This document shows positions 35,640 to 47,221 of a stretch of DNA of 64,000 bases, piece after piece. Origin of the DNA: Ascidia mentula (Eukaryota; Chordata; Ascidiacea; Phlebobranchia; Ascidiidae); the NCBI GenBank assembly GCA_947561715.1, contig OX387197.1, positions 2,361,001 to 2,425,000 of the forward strand, given 5' to 3'. The first letter of the stretch is position 1; the number at the start of each line of letters is the position of its first letter. A model generated the notes under the pieces. It saw nothing but the letters and a program-made list of their open reading frames with translations, did not search any database and was not told where the DNA came from. Position numbers and translations under genes: made by a program.

Positions 35640-37663
35640 ATGACATCAGTAAATGGGGGAGGAATACTTTTTCTGGGTTTTGCAGCCTTTCCCTAGCAAC
35701 ATCCTCCAACCACTGAATGCACTTCCGGTCGAGTTCATCCCTCTCATCCGAATCGTCGTCTCCTGGCTCAGGAGCGCCATCATCTGGATGTACACGAGTA
35801 CTCTCGGCCGTGACGGTGGTTAAATCGGATGAGTCGCTCGATGAGTCCCGCCCAGGTTTGTGCGCAGAGGATAAATTGTAAACAACTTGTGGCTGCGCGG
35901 GACTCTGGGATATTGTGAGTTCCGTTAGCGTTTCCATGACGACCCGCGGCGAAGAGATGACGTCGGCATTTGTCGTGGCTTTGTGATTCTAAAAAACATG
36001 AACAATTTGTTAGTTTCTAAGAAGCCAATAATCTTCCGTACAATAGCATTGTGACGTCATACTCGATGACTTTGGAATGTTTATTTTTCTGCTGCGATTC
36101 ATTCCCCGCACGACGGAATCTGATGCTGGTATTTGACGCGTGCCCGCCTATGTGCTCAGGCTAAATTTGGGCGAAATTTAACTTCTAATACACAAGCGAG
36201 AGGCGATTCTGTTGGGAAGTACGCGTTTCTTGTTTGTGTGTTTAAACCACATACAAAATGCATTGCAGTAAACATCTGAAAACAACAGCAATTGGTGCAC
36301 GAAAATGTACGCAGGTAATACACAAGCCTTTGAACCACTGAAGACCTACATTTTATGAAAAAAAAGAATCATGCCACTGAGCAGCATGGATGTGTAAACA
36401 AGTATAAGAAAAGTTGCTGAAATACCTCAGTCTCGTGCGAAGTTTTGAATCTCCTCATCCGAAAATTTCTTCCCTGATTGAATTTGCTCAGCCCGCCGGC
36501 CAAGTCATTCTGCTTCCCGGTGATTGGCCGATGTTCGTTCAATTTTCTCTCATTTCCACCAATCAGAGGTAACCGTGATGTACTTCTACCGCCAACATGT
36601 GGCGCAAGTGGCCATGATTTGGCAAAATCGCTTTCTTGTTCTCGAATTTTGTCGTTAAGTCGTCGCGGAAAGTTCTTTGATGTCGCGTTAGATTGTTTGC
36701 GACACGACTCGGGCGCCGAAGCGACGCTCGCCTGGAAGGAGGGCCGGGGCAAAAGGCATCTTCGGTGCCCTGCGGAGCCGTCGGAGCTTTGGCCCGCTGC
36801 GGAACAAAGCACATTTGAAGATTAGAATCGTTGTTATCATAAGCGGTTTGTCGCTTTGCTGGATTTAAGTCGACGCGGAAGGGATTTGAGGTATTTGGAT
36901 CAAGTTAAAAGCGTTTTGCGGTTAAGGAATGCTCGGTTGGATTTCTGCTTTGAAAGATTTTATCAACTCCTCGTGCCATTAAGAAGATTCTTTGACTTAG
37001 CGGTGGCATAAACCTTGCTTGTGTATCTCTCACAACCACTGCATACGCATCACATAAAACCAATGTTAATCCCAAATCAATCGGCATATATGTTTACAAA
37101 AATTATAAGTTAATTTATTATAATTCATTCTTAAACCCAATAACGTTTGTCGTACTTTGCTTGATGCATTTCATGAGGTCAAAATCCGACAAAGCACATT
37201 TTGCCATGCAGCATCCTCTGTAAACAGCATTATTTTGCTGTTTACAAAGCAAGGCGCAAACCACTTCTCAAGACAATACCCAGCAACAGAATATACCTGA
37301 TCTTGTTCCGCAGTTTGCTCTTCTTTTTCCCTCTTTGCTGTTCCGTTCCGGTACGCGGGAACATCCGTTGGCAAGCTGAAGAAGATCAACCGCAAAACAG
37401 TTCTTACTCTGCGGGTTGTGGTTCCTCCCAACATCAACAGGAGGAAGATTGATGCTCTTGCCTCCGGGAAGATCACAATGTTTCGTTGCCATGCCTACTG
37501 CCGCCCGCTTCTGTGCATGCTGCTGGTTGCCATTAGTTACATTGAGACTCTTCGAGTGATCTTGTTTGAGAGGAGATACGCGAGTGCAGAATCGCAGGTT
37601 GTTCACTGAATGCGAAAAGCGCGTGTGGTTTGAGGTCATCGTGACCTTGAAGTGACCTACCAC
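35638..37663 (-). CDS. Unrecognised three-exon protein with acidic C-terminus
   Basis: Exons 37663-37297, 36796-36426 and 35988-35638 join in phase and give up to 362 residues. Splice sites are good (TTTTTTAG before the last exon). The exact start is uncertain: ATGs at 37663, 37639 and 37492 share one frame. The N-terminal exon includes CDLPGGKSINLPPVDVGRNH. The middle exon is rich in Arg, Ser and Pro. The last exon has SSSDSSDLTTVTAES, an acidic run (EPGDDDSDERDELDRK) and a short conserved-looking helix (CIQWLEDVARERLQNPEKVF). The GC content is higher than in neighbouring DNA. I do not recognise a family. The low complexity suggests a largely disordered protein. Confidence 0.55.
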
Positions 37664-38985
37664 CGTTTATATGACTGTCCAAAAATCTTATGACGTTGTG
37701 TCTACAGTACTTTTATCTTTTTAGTTCAACCATCTGCAAAATACGACAAATTACTAATTTTTGCGATAGGCGTCTACAACAGGTAATACAGCATTAAAAT
37801 CTACAAACCATGTAAGAACTTTGTGCGATATTTACGCACCAACACTGGTAAAAATTAGATTTTGGCGAAATAAACTCTGTATCTATAGCTTAATAGACTT
37901 TCCTTTAGTTACACACAAATGTGTGCAGTTTGTTTACAGCAATAAAGAGACTATGTTGCTCAAATAACAAACGAACTATTTAATAAGTTGACAGAATAGC
38001 TGTGACTTGGGATATTATTCAGCTTGTATCGTGTGTACATTGCACAATGCTAATATGTATCAAAGAGATACGTGAAAGACTGTCAAGGTGGCCAAATTGT
38101 CCTTGCAACATACAAAATGCATTGCGCAATGATTACATTTGCCGTTGACTCGTTTTAATCCTGTGTATTCCGTCAACCATTAATCCAATTACAAAGCAAG
38201 CAAACAAATAATCAAACCTCTCGATCAAATCCAGATTGTATGCGACTACCACAAGCAATTTTATGGACATAACAGAATGCCAACAGCATTATGCGGCTTT
38301 GCAGTCGATGTTTTAATTTATTAGGCCATGATTGATGGTCGAAAAGTTTTGGTAAGTCCTTTCGGAACCATACCATAAGTGTGCATGTAAGTTGCTGTAA
38401 AAGCAAATAAGACCATGCTTCACTGAAACAACTTTTTGTATCTGCATCTCTGTACGAATATGCACTGTCGGAATGAATGCGAATATCCTGAAAGCAATCA
38501 TTCAGCGAAGTACCTGATCCTTTTAAGTTTCGGATGGCGAAGCCATCTAATATGACGCACATATACGGAGGCGTCCCGCACATTTAATCCTTACTACGTT
38601 AAACCAGTTGACTTTATAACAATACCAACAAAGCTCGCTATTCCCACAACCTAATCGCAAACCAAACAACACAAATTGTACAGAAACCAACTGATGACAA
38701 CCATTCTTTCCCCGGTAGCCCCGCACCAACTTCCTCTTCACAAATCACAAGTGGTCTCACAAGCGCCGATGAGATGGAACTTCAACAAATTCCCAAACTT
38801 TCGCCACTTCGCGTTCCCGCATCGCGCCAAAGTCGAGAGTGACTCAATCGATTCGCGACCATTGTTACGTCACTGAAGTGTTGCAGGAGAAGCGGTCGAT
38901 GAAAAAACGTTAAACATACGCCAGAAAAGGGACAAATTTGTGCCATGCCTGCATGGGGGCAATAATTATATGAATAAAGTTAAAC
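37664..38985. other. Region without a supported gene
   Basis: Short open frames exist on both strands, for example near 38212-38583 (minus), but none shows a domain, a splice-consistent partner or compositional signs of coding. Confidence 0.5.
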
Positions 38986-39081
38986 CTGAGAATAAATAGA
39001 CTGGCCCATACTGTTGAAAACATTGACATATTTTATTTATTCAATGTTATCAACAGTATGGGCCGGTCTCTTTATTTTCAG
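38986..39081. repeat. 41-bp-arm inverted repeat (MITE-like hairpin)
   Basis: The arms are 38986-39026 and 39041-39081, sharing GGCCCATACTGTTGA and an AATAAA/AGA-rich outer end with a few mismatches. The loop is 14 bp. This could be a solo MITE or a small hairpin RNA source. Confidence 0.75.
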
Positions 39082-41883
39082 AATTATGAGTAAATCCGTT
39101 GATAGTTTTCCAAAGCTAAACATGATTTTGGAAACTTTCATTGCATTGTGAATGGTTCAAGATACAATCGGAAAAAAATCTTGAATCTGAATTTCGTGTA
39201 CACTTTCTTTATTGGTCATGTTGGTTGTTGCAATCACCCAGAACGGACTTTGCATATTATTTGTGATAAATACCTCCAGCTACTGTTAGTTGTTCGGCGT
39301 CAATGTCATTTGTAAAGACCGACATTTGTCATTTGTAAAGCCCTATTTCGACTTCTCAACATGCCACTCATACAAAACTGCTGCATTTTAACATTTACAT
39401 ACCAAAAAGACCACTTTACCTAAACGTACCGGGACAGGATTTAAACATTTTGAAAACGTAGGAAATAAAACTAAACTCTACGTTTAATTGTGCCAGAAAA
39501 ACAGATTATTTAAAAAAGCATTATGCCTGTCAGCAACAGCCAAACAACAGTTGAAAATGTCATTTGTTTGTTCAAACACAAGAAACTTTTGTACATCCTT
39601 TCCTATCAGCTCTGCTGGGAACTACGAATTGACATTGGATAACATTTCAACCCATTGATAATGCACACTGTTCTACTCACAGCCTGACAACAAAAATCGC
39701 GTGTGTGACGTGACAATACACGCTTTAATCAGTTTAGAATCAGCCCCGCGGGGCCAAAGTTAAAGCCTGTGGAAGCCTCCCGGACAAACCAGTTCCAAAC
39801 GTTTTTCCCGATCTTGCCACAAGATTGTCGAGCACATTGCTTGTTCTAGCTTTGTTACAAAACAATTCTACAGCATTGTTTGTTTGTTATATTGATTGTC
39901 TGCGATTGTGTAAGTTGAAGATGTCATCTCCTTATTAGCGAAGGTGAGAGCGCAAGCGCAGCAACTAGACTTAGCTGTTATCAATCACCCATCTAGCCTC
40001 GGCATTTTATTTTTACTGAAATAAATGTCTGGGAAACCCATTCAAAACGACATTTTAAACAATTCTTCATCATAAAAGTCCACGCATAAAGCTTGGCCCG
40101 CTCAACATGTACACAGCTTATCTAACATCAGATTAATCGCTAAATCTAACCGCATGCTTTCTTCTGGTGCCTCTCGGCCTAACTGCGCCAGCCCAGGTTA
40201 GTCATCAATAAAAATACCTTACAATAACAACAGCAGTTACTTTTTCAATAGATACGCAAATGCAAATGGCATTTAGAAAAAAGATTAGCTGATTGGAAAC
40301 ATCCAAATCCATCTCATGTGTAATACAACATCATATCCGAGATTTTCAAAGCAATATCTGTCGAATATGCTCTAATACTACCAGTCGACTATATTATCAT
40401 TATGAAGCTGCTCCTGAGTCACTTGTAAAACTTAAGTGTATGGTTTTGCAAAGAAAGTTCACCCAAAAAACAGAACAACTTATACCATTGAGCAGTCATA
40501 ACTTTGATTTCCGACAAGTAGTGATTGTTTAAAAAACCTCTGTTCGCGACACATTATCATGCTGAGGTTACAAAAGCAACTGCGCTTATTTTGGTTAAAT
40601 TTTTTTAAATCGAACCATAGCCTATATTGCTTTTCAGAAGGTACAGCACATAAACCACAATGTCTCCAATTTCCACAAGGCCGCATACGATTTACCGAAA
40701 GATCAAAATTGTTATTTTAAGGACAGGGTAAGACCTTTATCAGATCAATGCACAAAAATCAACACACGCGGTGACTAAGAGATTCACCATTGTCACGTCA
40801 CCACACATACTATTATTATTATCATCGAGTGTGACGTCACACTGGTTTCTTTCTTGATGTGCGAGCTTACTTTTGTGTGATTTTAGGGATTATAATGAAG
40901 GAAATGATTTCCTGTGGTGTTGTGGGCGATGTCGTATGAATCAACAGCTGGTGCTTGTATTGGATGTTTGATGAATGTTTTGAAAGCCCAGGGTAGAAAA
41001 AAACTCGTATCTCATGGCACTTTATCTGTACTCAAAATAAAGCTTCTGTCTTATTCTGTGAAAATACGTCCTGTGCTGTGAATCCCCTGTTATCTTTTTT
41101 CAAATAGACTTTTTTCTATGGTAGATCACGGCGTGGTCGGGGGGTTTTAAAAGACAACTTTGTGCCAGGAAACTTGTTCTTACACCTTATAAGAAACAGC
41201 CAGTCTGGCCAGAGAATTATACGCCGCTACAACTATACGCGGTCCTTGGGATGCGAGATCAGAGAATGCAGCGTAACAGACAGATGTTTAAAAACAAAGT
41301 CTCGGAAAGCCGTGTAACATATAGGGATACAACCAAACCCTATTTATGTAATTTATGTGATCCACTAATTACTAATAATCGTTGGTACAGACTTGGTTTG
41401 GTTATGGAACATGAAAAAGATTAGCGGTCAGAACATGTTTAGGCTCCGCGTCACATAATAAATATATAGCGCCATCCTGTGGAACAGACATCTTCCATTA
41501 CGCAGTGAGTAGTAACAAGCAAAAGTATTAAAACCAAAATATAATTTACACAATCCACGTTTTCTTCTCTCACTCACACATTTAAAACTTATTGACATAA
41601 AAACCAAACATTCATACTTTGTTCGATCCTCAGTCAAACAATTAAATGCACGATTAACAGCAAATAATCCACCTCAATAAATACACACTTTAGTGCAAGT
41701 GGTTTAAATTTATTCCGAAAAGTGAAAAAAAGTTGGAACAACATATTGTGAAAACAACCCACGACCACATGACCTACATTACAACCCGCATGTTAAAAAT
41801 CACCGAGTTTAAAACCGAACATTGACGTCGGTTTGTCGACTGCAGAACAAACAAACACATCTCAAACAGCAACAACAGTCGCT
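39082..41883. other. Gene-poor stretch
   Basis: No exon with supporting splice sites and recognisable protein was found on either strand. A palindromic TGACGTCAC site lies near 40829-40837. Confidence 0.5.
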
Positions 41884-41980
41884 TCATAAACTGCATGGTT
41901 TGTCAAGATCAAAAGCATGTGTCCAGACATCTGAGGTTGGATCGTAAACTTCAACTGATGTCGGTCGATCGCTGAAATTC
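41884..41980 (-). pseudogene. Kelch-protein terminal exon copy, frameshifted
   Basis: On the minus strand a splice acceptor is followed by a Kelch-motif segment, TSVEVYDPTSDVWTHAFDLDK. It matches the exon at 57363-57477 almost exactly, but a 4-bp difference after DLDK shifts the frame and brings an early stop. The surrounding 41726-42060 is also homologous to 57216-57560. No upstream Kelch exons are next to it; instead a KIF20 exon copy abuts. Confidence 0.65.
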
Positions 41981-42094
41981 CTAAATTCAACCAAAATTAA
42001 TGTGAGTTTTTTAAACACCCTACTCATTGAACTGACAACAACAACACATGTTGTACATATTTGTATTACTGGTATTAAGACGTAAGATTTATAG

Positions 42095-42475
42095 TTAACT
42101 GTTACAAGAATATTGATCTAGTTTGTAGCTCGAGTTCTATTAAAAAGCATTGTTTTTTCAACTAATCATACATAAATGGTTTAATATGTAGCAACGTGGT
42201 TGAATGTGAGACTATTTTGTTTGAATTCTTGTTAGATTCGCAGTCTTTGTGAACTTCATTGAAATATACAACGACTACATTTATGACTTGCTGAAGCCTC
42301 TGCCCAAAGGCAAAAATAAAAAGAGTCCCGCACTTCGGTTGGCTGAGGAAAAATCAATTCCATTTGTGAAAGATTTAAACCAAATACAGGTGTGTACTAA
42401 TTAGTAGGCGGCCAGTAATTAATAGTGTCCAAAATATTTGCAGGCCTAATTTTGGCTTTTACCGTAAAACATTGT
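42095..42475 (+). repeat. Duplicate of KIF20 intron 6-exon 7-intron 7
   Basis: This about 381-bp block is nearly identical to 48936-49317 and includes both intron flanks. Only a handful of substitutions are visible. It is therefore a genomic (not cDNA) duplication and recent. Confidence 0.9.
42236..42389 (+). pseudogene. Orphan copy of KIF20 motor exon 7
   Basis: A 154-bp exon copy with its splice sites intact, reading FAVFVNFIEIYNDYIYDLL. One coding change is seen (AGG to AGT, Arg to Ser, in KKRPAL/KKSPAL). No other kinesin exon is nearby, so it cannot encode a motor on its own. Confidence 0.85.
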
Positions 42476-42510
42476 AAGTTACCCAGCGAATAGTTAACAA
42501 AAAGGACATG

Positions 42511-42755
42511 TCAAACTCTGCTTTTTATGTAATGTATAAAACATTGAGTACAAATATGGCAAATCACAAACAGAAAAACAATAAACAAAAGAAATAGAAG
42601 CATGAAGACATCATCGTACACTGCACTATAACCATAACATTGGGCAGAGCAGCCCTTGTGTGTTGGTAAATTATTATCGAAACTTTCAATGCAAACATGA
42701 CAGCTCAAACCTCGGCGTGCCACGGTAAAGTTGGGCGGGGAGTAAAAGACCCAAC
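42511..42755 (-). CDS. Possible terminal exon of a Cys-rich single-pass membrane protein
   Basis: After an acceptor (TTTGTAG) at 42755 an 81-codon open frame runs to a stop. It has WVFYSPPNFTV, a Cys cluster (CHVCIESF, GCSAQC), then a strongly hydrophobic segment (MLLFLLFIVFLFVICHI) and a short tail. No convincing upstream exon was found. It may be a real last exon, or a chance frame. Confidence 0.3.
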
Positions 42756-44315
42756 CTACAAAGAAAAATAAAATAATAATAATTAGTACATTTGGGAGTC
42801 AGGCATATGGAAGGGTCTGCATGTTACGGAGTCAAGCGAATCCGGTATATCTCGGATTCGTCAATCTCGCGAATCGCACCAAACTGAGAGATATATCGTT
42901 GTAGTAAATCACAATTGGGGCTTGAATGCGAGCGTTTCAGTTTGGGAACGTTTAAGCGCGCAGTATAGGTTTTCGTCTTGCGTCTACAGAAATAGAGTTA
43001 TAGGCGGTTAAACTTGCTGACAACAATTAGCAGCATGTTTTTAATTACTATGCAAAATGGGCGCTTAAAGACTTAAAGAAAGGCACATACATACAAAGAC
43101 TTTTGTATATCCTTACGTCTCTCGCCAGAATCGGCGTTTCGGTTAGCCGTACGTTCTTACTGGTCTCGCTTAACCCTTGCTTGTACGATGGATTTTCAAT
43201 GTTAAGTGTATTCAGGGTCAAGGTCTTCGGCGACTCAGGTTGCGTGTGGATTGTTTTCGGGCATATAGAGAACTGTCGGTTAATTAGCTATCAGCATCAC
43301 ACGGCCGATAGGATACATCGCGGCAGGATGCTGTCTGAAAGGATTCATAATTTTAATGACATCACGCTGCTCATGTCCTGTTTAGGTTGTCTGGGCTGAT
43401 TTCCCATCAATCGCCATGTTTTGTAGGCCACTTGTTTCCTTTTTGCGACTTTCTGGCCATGTAACGATATGTACCAGGGATGGCCAACATGGCAGCAAAT
43501 ACGATCGTCAGGAAAACGTTCGATTTGTGTCGAGTTTCGCAAAGTAGTTTGCGGTTAGTCGCCTTACGATACTGAAATATATTCGCGAAAATCACAACAA
43601 AATCAGACGCGATCGTCCAGTTAAACGATCGGTTGATCAATCTTGATCAACGTATTGTCAAGCCGTGATATGTAACGTACATTCTTTTAATGATGAATCC
43701 AGTTCCAGGGTGACTAACCAGGCGGTTTGGCGTTGCTAAGACATTTGGTAGATGCCTGTTGCATTACTCTCAATTTACAAGACAATTTTCAGTTGGACCA
43801 AATGGAACGTGACAGCGCGTGACTTGGCAAAAGAAGGTTTAACCCTTTAGGCGGACATGTAAAAACGCGCATGGGGAGGTTTACATTCTCACAGGAATCA
43901 ACATCAGAACTCAGCATGGTCATGACCTCTACTGCAAGCAAAAATAACGACGAACGTGATGCAATTTCAATGACATGTTTCTATTCGTAGCAAATGAAAC
44001 TTGTGGTAAAGAGTAAATAGGTTATGTCATGAATCAAATACATAGGATATGTCATAAATGAAGATGAACAAGTACCACGATTAATCTCTTGTAGTGCCCG
44101 CGATTTGTCCCAACTTTGTATTTCGCCTATCTATGACATCTGCAAAACAAGCGAATTGCCTAGCATAGTTTAATCACATCGCGTTTCGTTGAACTTGCGT
44201 GCCGTTTCGTAGACCACCAGGTTTTTGTTCGATGTATTTTACCATTGTATGGAATATTGGTGTTCTGAAACGGAAGCGGACAAATACAAAACAGTAGGTG
44301 CGTTAAGCCGCAATT
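42756..44315. other. Gene-poor stretch
   Basis: Only unsupported short frames, such as minus 43407-43640 with a hydrophobic stretch. A segment around 43200-43265 shares GTATTCAGGGTCAAGGTCTT with 45827-45852, and CAATCCACACGCAA recurs in inverted orientation, so it is part of a dispersed repeat. Confidence 0.4.
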
Positions 44316-44470
44316 GCGCACTTTGATGTTCGTGACATGTAACATTTTGATGTTAGTGCTATACGGCATTTCGATGTTAGTGACATGTAGCATTTCGATG
44401 TTAGTGACATGTAGCATTTTGATGTTAGTGGCATGAGGCGTTTTGATGTTAGTGACATGTAGCATTTCCT
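44316..44470. repeat. 24-bp minisatellite, about six copies
   Basis: Units of the type GATGTTAGTGACATGTAGCA plus TTTC or TTTT follow one another with few changes. Because 24 is a multiple of three, the minus-strand frame shows an eight-residue repeat (MLHVTNIK/E). There is no other sign of coding. Confidence 0.85.
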
Positions 44471-44603
44471 TGAAATGGCACAACAATTGAAAAAAACACG
44501 CAAGTCGTGACAATCTATTACAAGCGAATAATACATAGGATAAATATTTTGCGGCAGTACATCCAACGACAAAAGCACCATACGAATGCATTGCATATCT
44601 TTG

Positions 44604-46100
44604 ACAGGTCAAGCGAGGGACAATAAGAACGCACGATGTACCCAAATTCTTTGTATGTATGTATGTACCTTTCAACCAACGATCAAAACGAGGCATGCAA
44701 AATTTTCGCCGCGGATACAAATAACAACTGATCGAAACACAATTGTTGTTGATCTCGTCGCCTCTCCCGTGATGTCACCGTGAAGGCATTAGGAAACAAT
44801 TCACCAGATAGACGCACAACGACATTACACGAACATGACATTAAATTAATGGTGAACCGCGTGTGCGATTAGTCTCAGCTATCAAAGCTTGAAAATATGT
44901 AAATTTTTGAGTATCCCAGGCACTTGCCCAACACAGAGATAAGGTTAAAGTTGTGACATCACACACAAAATTACGTCACGTAATGTCACTGAGCAAAGAA
45001 ACGCACCATCTCCGTCTTATCGAAGTACGGATTAGTGTCGTTGCTGCTATACCCTTTCGTCTTCCCATAATTAGGGGCAGATAAGCAATGAATTTGAGAC
45101 GTCACAGGGACATATTTTTGTATGATGCAAAACCTTGTCCCGACCTTTGAGGTAACATAATTTGTGGATTCTCCTATGTTTGAAACTATTTGATATCTGC
45201 AATATAAGGTGCCTTCTCCTATGTAAACAATGCATTTTTTTGACACTAGCGTCTTACGTGGCGTCAATTTCGCTACAGCGCAAAAGGTTTACAATTTTTG
45301 GTCGCCGCAGGTTTACGATTTTTGGTCGTAGAACCGAAATACTTTGGAAATATGTTTATTGCGGATGAACCATTAGTTTTACGCAAAGTTGCCATGACCG
45401 TTTTACTTGCACTTTAAGCGCATTCCTGAACATTTACGACCAAGAAACGCAACATAGGTGGAATATCAATTGTCACAGACACAGCTTTAATAATGACACA
45501 TAAAACTCCACGCATTGTTTCAATCCTCTCGTTTTGCTGATGTCATGGGTAAGGTTACAAGATACATAATTAGGACCAATAGCAGGCAATGTAAACGATG
45601 ATTCGTGTACTTTGCAATGCCAAACCGCGTGGCCAACACGTCGTTTTACTATAACTGATCGATGGCGTCTGATTTTGTTTTGTCTTTAACAAGTGAACCG
45701 ATGAATCCATGTTGAGGGCAGCCCGCCGCGATAGACACATCGGTCTTGTGATAGAGATAGCTACTACCTACACGAACATGTCAGTGCCCCATGCCCAAAA
45801 ACAATCCACACGCAATCTGGTCAATGTTGGGGTATTCAGGGTCAAGGTCTTTGATTGCAAATCCAACTTATGGGCAAGGGTCAAGCGAGGGGCAATACGA
45901 ACGCACGATGTACCAAGCCTTTGTACGTTTATGCTTTTCAAGAGCTCTGAAAACGAGGCACTCTGAATTTTCGCTAGCGGATACAATCAACAGCTGATCG
46001 ACAAACAATTGTTTGTTGCTCTCGTCGCATCTCGCGTGATATCATTGTGAAGGCATTGGGAACCGGTTGCATTCAGGAAACAATTCACCAGATAGTTTCA
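44604..46100. repeat. Pair of diverged repeats, possibly tRNA-derived SINE
   Basis: 44604-44813 and 45879-46100 are homologous in direct orientation: both start with TCAAGCGAGGG plus ACGAACGCACGATGTAC and end GGAAACAATTCACCAGATAG. The reverse complement of the start resembles a tRNA T-arm. Divergence is considerable. The interval between the copies shows no supported gene, only a two-copy GGTTTACRATTTTTGGTCG tandem at about 45287-45329. Confidence 0.5.
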
Positions 46101-46346
46101 CAAACGCCACACGACCACACAGTGAACTGCGTGTGAACCCGAATTCCTTGGCGCGGACATCTCAAAAAAAGTTCACACAAACAATAGGAGTAATTTATTT
46201 TACTCCCAATCAAGACCGGAAGGCTCATGAGTAACTGTGAGTATCTCCCTGACACAAGTCCCCTTTGAAATGCATACGAAAGAGAACGGAAAGAGTACTC
46301 TTTCCTGTATTATCTTTGAAACAGGCGCTAAACAGAATTTCAATCA

Positions 46347-46616
46347 GTGCCCTGGGCTACATTTACGGCAATTAAAAAAAAAATTCGTTAGTTCGGAACA
46401 TTTTCAAAATTTTGATCAAACCTGTCGACTTGAATGTGCACCTTACATCCTAGGCTGTAAGCTGCGGACGTAAAGTCGTTTCGTTGGAATATGAGCTGTG
46501 AGTGCCCAAAATACGCATTAGCATCTTGTTCTACGTGCCCTGAGCTATATTTAAGGCAATTTAAAAAAAAAATTGTTAGTTCGGAACATTTCCAAATTTG
46601 TAATCAAACATGTCGC
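46347..46616. repeat. 83-bp direct repeat pair
   Basis: 46347-46429 and 46534-46616 share GTGCCCTGRGCTA, an A-rich run and GTTAGTTCGGAACATTT. Spacing is about 187 bp. Nature unknown. The following 46617-47221 shows no gene and should contain the KIF20 promoter. Confidence 0.7.
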
Positions 46617-47221
46617 TGCTTCTTTAAGCTAGTCACCATGCTGAAACTGTACAGTAGATCATTCAGCACTATTGTATTGTTGCGTCATAAACACACATTG
46701 GTTTGTTCAAAACATTTCGCTGGAATCAGCCAGCAATCTAGTTTACAGAAACTCTTTGCTTGTGTCAGGAGGTTTAAGGAAGTGTTGTATCTTATAGCAT
46801 GGAAATAGTTCGTTGTTGAGTTTAGACAGTAACGGCCATGCTTTCGTCAAGGGAAAACTTACAAGTAGACAATTAGAGTAACTGTGCGTGCAGTCACCAC
46901 GTTGAAATATGTTATTTCAACCAAAAACAAGATAGGAGAAAAAGTTATATTTGGAACAAAATTGAAGTGAAAAAGATGAAAATGTTGTTGACGAACGTGG
47001 GCCACCATACACATGGATTATGATTTCTATTTTTTTTATTTTCCGTTATGCATGAACGGTCCCAAGGTTGCGCGCCATTTCTTAAATGTCAGCTACTTTT
47101 GTTGCAAAGAACTTCGTTTTTTGCATTTTAATTGATGAATAAGGTCGAATAACTTTGCTGTACTGTATTTAGTGCTCTACCATAACTTCGCATATGCGTG
47201 TCTTATCAAGGACAAATTGTC

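Noticed and set aside
38212-38583. 123-codon minus-strand frame
   Set aside because: No motif, no convincing splice context and no homologue that I recognise.
43407-43640. Upstream exon for the Cys-rich membrane frame at 42511-42755
   Set aside because: It has a hydrophobic segment, but no consensus donor in a fitting phase could be found.
44160-44720. 186-codon minus-strand frame as a gene
   Set aside because: A third of it is a minisatellite, and no splice partner or domain is seen. Kept only as a low-interest finding.
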